A DNA stretch of 64,000 nucleotides from assembly GCF_002844235.1 (NCBI RefSeq), contig NZ_PGTS01000001.1, positions 682,001 to 746,000 of the forward strand, written 5' to 3'. Below the pieces are notes generated by a model. That model was given only the letters and a program-made list of their open reading frames with translations, searched no databases and was not told the DNA's origin. This DNA is from Thalassospira povalilytica (GTDB taxonomy: Bacteria; Pseudomonadota; Alphaproteobacteria; Rhodospirillales; Thalassospiraceae). This document shows, in pieces, positions 62,681 to 64,000 of the stretch; within the stretch, counting starts at the first letter, position 1, and each line of letters opens with the position of its first letter. The position numbers and the translations under genes were made by a program.

Positions 62681-64000
62681 TCAATTGCCGCCTGCAAGGA
62701 TGCTGCGGGCAACAGATGCATCGTCAAACGGAAGAACCGTATCACCGACAATTTGGCCTCTTTCATGGCCTTTTCCGGCGATAATAAGGACATCGTTACG
62801 TTGCAGGATGCCAATGCCGCGTTTGATGGCCTCTGCCCGGTCGGCAATTTCAACCGCACCTTCGCATTTGGCCTTGATCGCCGCACGAATAAGGGCGGGA
62901 TCTTCGCTGCGCGGGTTGTCATCGGTGATGATGGCGATATCGGCAAAGTCATGGGCAACGGCACCCATCAACGGGCGTTTGCCGGTGTCGCGGTCTCCGC
63001 CGGCACCAAATACACAAACGATGCGGCCTTTGCAATGCGGGCGCACAGCCTTGATCACGGTTTCAAGCGCATCAGGCGTATGGGCGTAATCGACAAATAC
63101 CGGTGCGCCAAAACTTGTCTTGCCCACCAGTTCCAGACGACCACGGACACCTTCAAGTTTTTCAAGCGCCAACACGGCCTGATCAAGATCGGCACCCGAT
63201 GCCACAACAACCGAAAGGGCCGCAAGGGCGTTCATCACCTGGAAGCTGCCCATCAGGGGAAGATGAATGCTGTATTCACCCTTGTTGGCCAGAAGCGTGA
63301 TTTTGGTGCCGGTGCTGTCCGGGGTTGCCTTGACCAGTTTGATGTCATCGGCATTCTGCCCGTAAGACAGAATATTCACGCCGCGCTTTTCACACATCTT
63401 TTTCAACAGCGCGAACTGTTCGACATCGGCATTCAGAACAGCAGTGCCGTCCGCCACCAGAAGGTCGGAAAACAGGCGTGCCTTGGCGGCAAAGTATTTT
63501 TCGAACGTGCCGTGATAATCAAGATGATCACGCGACAGGTTGGTAAAGGCCGCCACGGTGACCTTGACCCCGTCAAGACGATACTGGTCAAGTCCGTGCG
63601 AACTTGCTTCCATTGCGACATGGGTGACGCCGATGCCGCACATTTCATCAAGACTTTGGTGTAGGGCAACCGGGTCGGGGGTGGTCAGTGATCCGGGGAT
63701 CTTGGCGCCGGCGGCACGAATGCCAAGGGTGCCGATGGACCCCGACATATTGCCAAGGATCGTCCACAGCTGTTCGGTAAAGATCGCCGTTGATGTTTTG
63801 CCATTGGTTCCGGTGATCGCCGCAATATTTGCCGGCTGCTTGCCATAAAAGCGCGCGGCAAGCTGGGCATAGCGTTTGCGCGGATTTTCAACCGGGATAA
63901 GGGGAACTGTCGCGGCCGTCGGTCTTGGCGTGCCGTCCTTTGCCAGGATTGCGGCAGCCCCAAGTTTGATTGCATCAGCAATATATTTGGAACCATCGTC
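62681..64000 (-). CDS. murE: UDP-MurNAc-L-alanyl-D-glutamate--meso-DAP ligase MurE, N-terminus outside window
   Basis: The frame is open from the right edge (64000) to the stop at 62681, 439 codons, so only the first 50 or so residues are missing. The ATP loop ITGTNGKTSTAIF is near the edge, followed by VAMEASSHGLDQYRLDGV and FTNLSRDHLDYHGTFEKYFA. The DNPR motif in TDDNPRSEDPALIRAAI marks the meso-diaminopimelate-specific form. Upstream ftsI and related genes would lie beyond the window. Confidence 0.96.
   Translation of the reverse strand, partial: DDGSKYIADAIKLGAAAILAKDGTPRPTAATVPLIPVENPRKRYAQLAARFYGKQPANIAAITGTNGKTSTAIFTEQLWTILGNMSGSIGTLGIRAAGAKIPGSLTTPDPVALHQSLDEMCGIGVTHVAMEASSHGLDQYRLDGVKVTVAAFTNLSRDHLDYHGTFEKYFAAKARLFSDLLVADGTAVLNADVEQFALLKKMCEKRGVNILSYGQNADDIKLVKATPDSTGTKITLLANKGEYSIHLPLMGSFQVMNALAALSVVVASGADLDQAVLALEKLEGVRGRLELVGKTSFGAPVFVDYAHTPDALETVIKAVRPHCKGRIVCVFGAGGDRDTGKRPLMGAVAHDFADIAIITDDNPRSEDPALIRAAIKAKCEGAVEIADRAEAIKRGIGILQRNDVLIIAGKGHERGQIVGDTVLPFDDASVARSILAGGN

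Overview
The window looks like the chromosome of a marine alphaproteobacterium of the Rhodospirillales, most likely Thalassospira or a close relative. The reasons are: a murE-to-ftsZ division/cell-wall (dcw) order followed by lpxC, bamD, recN and ligA; FtsZ with a long linker and the alphaproteobacterial tail; meso-DAP type MurE (DNPR motif); GTTC-N7-GTTC LexA-type boxes; and a MetH split into two proteins. The genus is inference. I see no rRNA, tRNA, CRISPR array, complete insertion sequence or prophage gene.

1-7.1 kb: on the minus strand, a small DUF4212 subunit, a VC_2705-type sodium:solute symporter and a cNMP/CBS-domain protein cut by the window edge (an organic-acid uptake locus), then ettA on the plus strand, then mlaC- and mlaA-like lipid-transport genes on minus. 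7.3-13.2 kb: a methionine locus consisting of an ArsR-methyltransferase fusion regulator, metF, and metH as two genes. 13.2-29.9 kb: a Bcr/CflA-type efflux pump, a ClC channel with CBS domains, a wecB-type epimerase flanked by two related serine-rich proteins (one with EF-hands), uvrD, prmA, a TauE/SafE permease, an HD-GYP response regulator with a 1,207-residue hybrid kinase, an SDR and a small DUF1127-like gene. 30.1-36.5 kb: an Xaa-Pro aminopeptidase with an extra N-terminal region, an aldo/keto reductase, a LysR regulator divergent from an EamA exporter, a degenerate SNase-fold protein and an NTF2-like protein.

36.5-64 kb: the large minus-strand housekeeping block, read from the right edge as murE-murF-mraY-murD-ftsW-murG-murC-murB-ddl-ftsQ // ftsA // ftsZ-lpxC-bamD-recN-ligA. 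It makes the peptidoglycan precursor, builds the divisome and ends in outer-membrane and DNA-repair genes. It is broken twice. A plus-strand, five-gene glucose-type ABC transporter operon with its own LacI regulator lies between ftsQ and ftsA. A 265-bp MITE-like nested inverted repeat lies between ftsA and ftsZ, 32 bp ahead of the ftsZ start codon.

The most interesting signals are this double interruption of the dcw cluster, a perfect inverted pair of LacI-type operators in the space that must also serve ftsA, LexA-type boxes ahead of recN and uvrD, a 41-bp palindrome ahead of the HD-GYP/kinase pair, an exact LysR T-N11-A site, and the paired EF-hand/coiled-coil paralogs around wecB.
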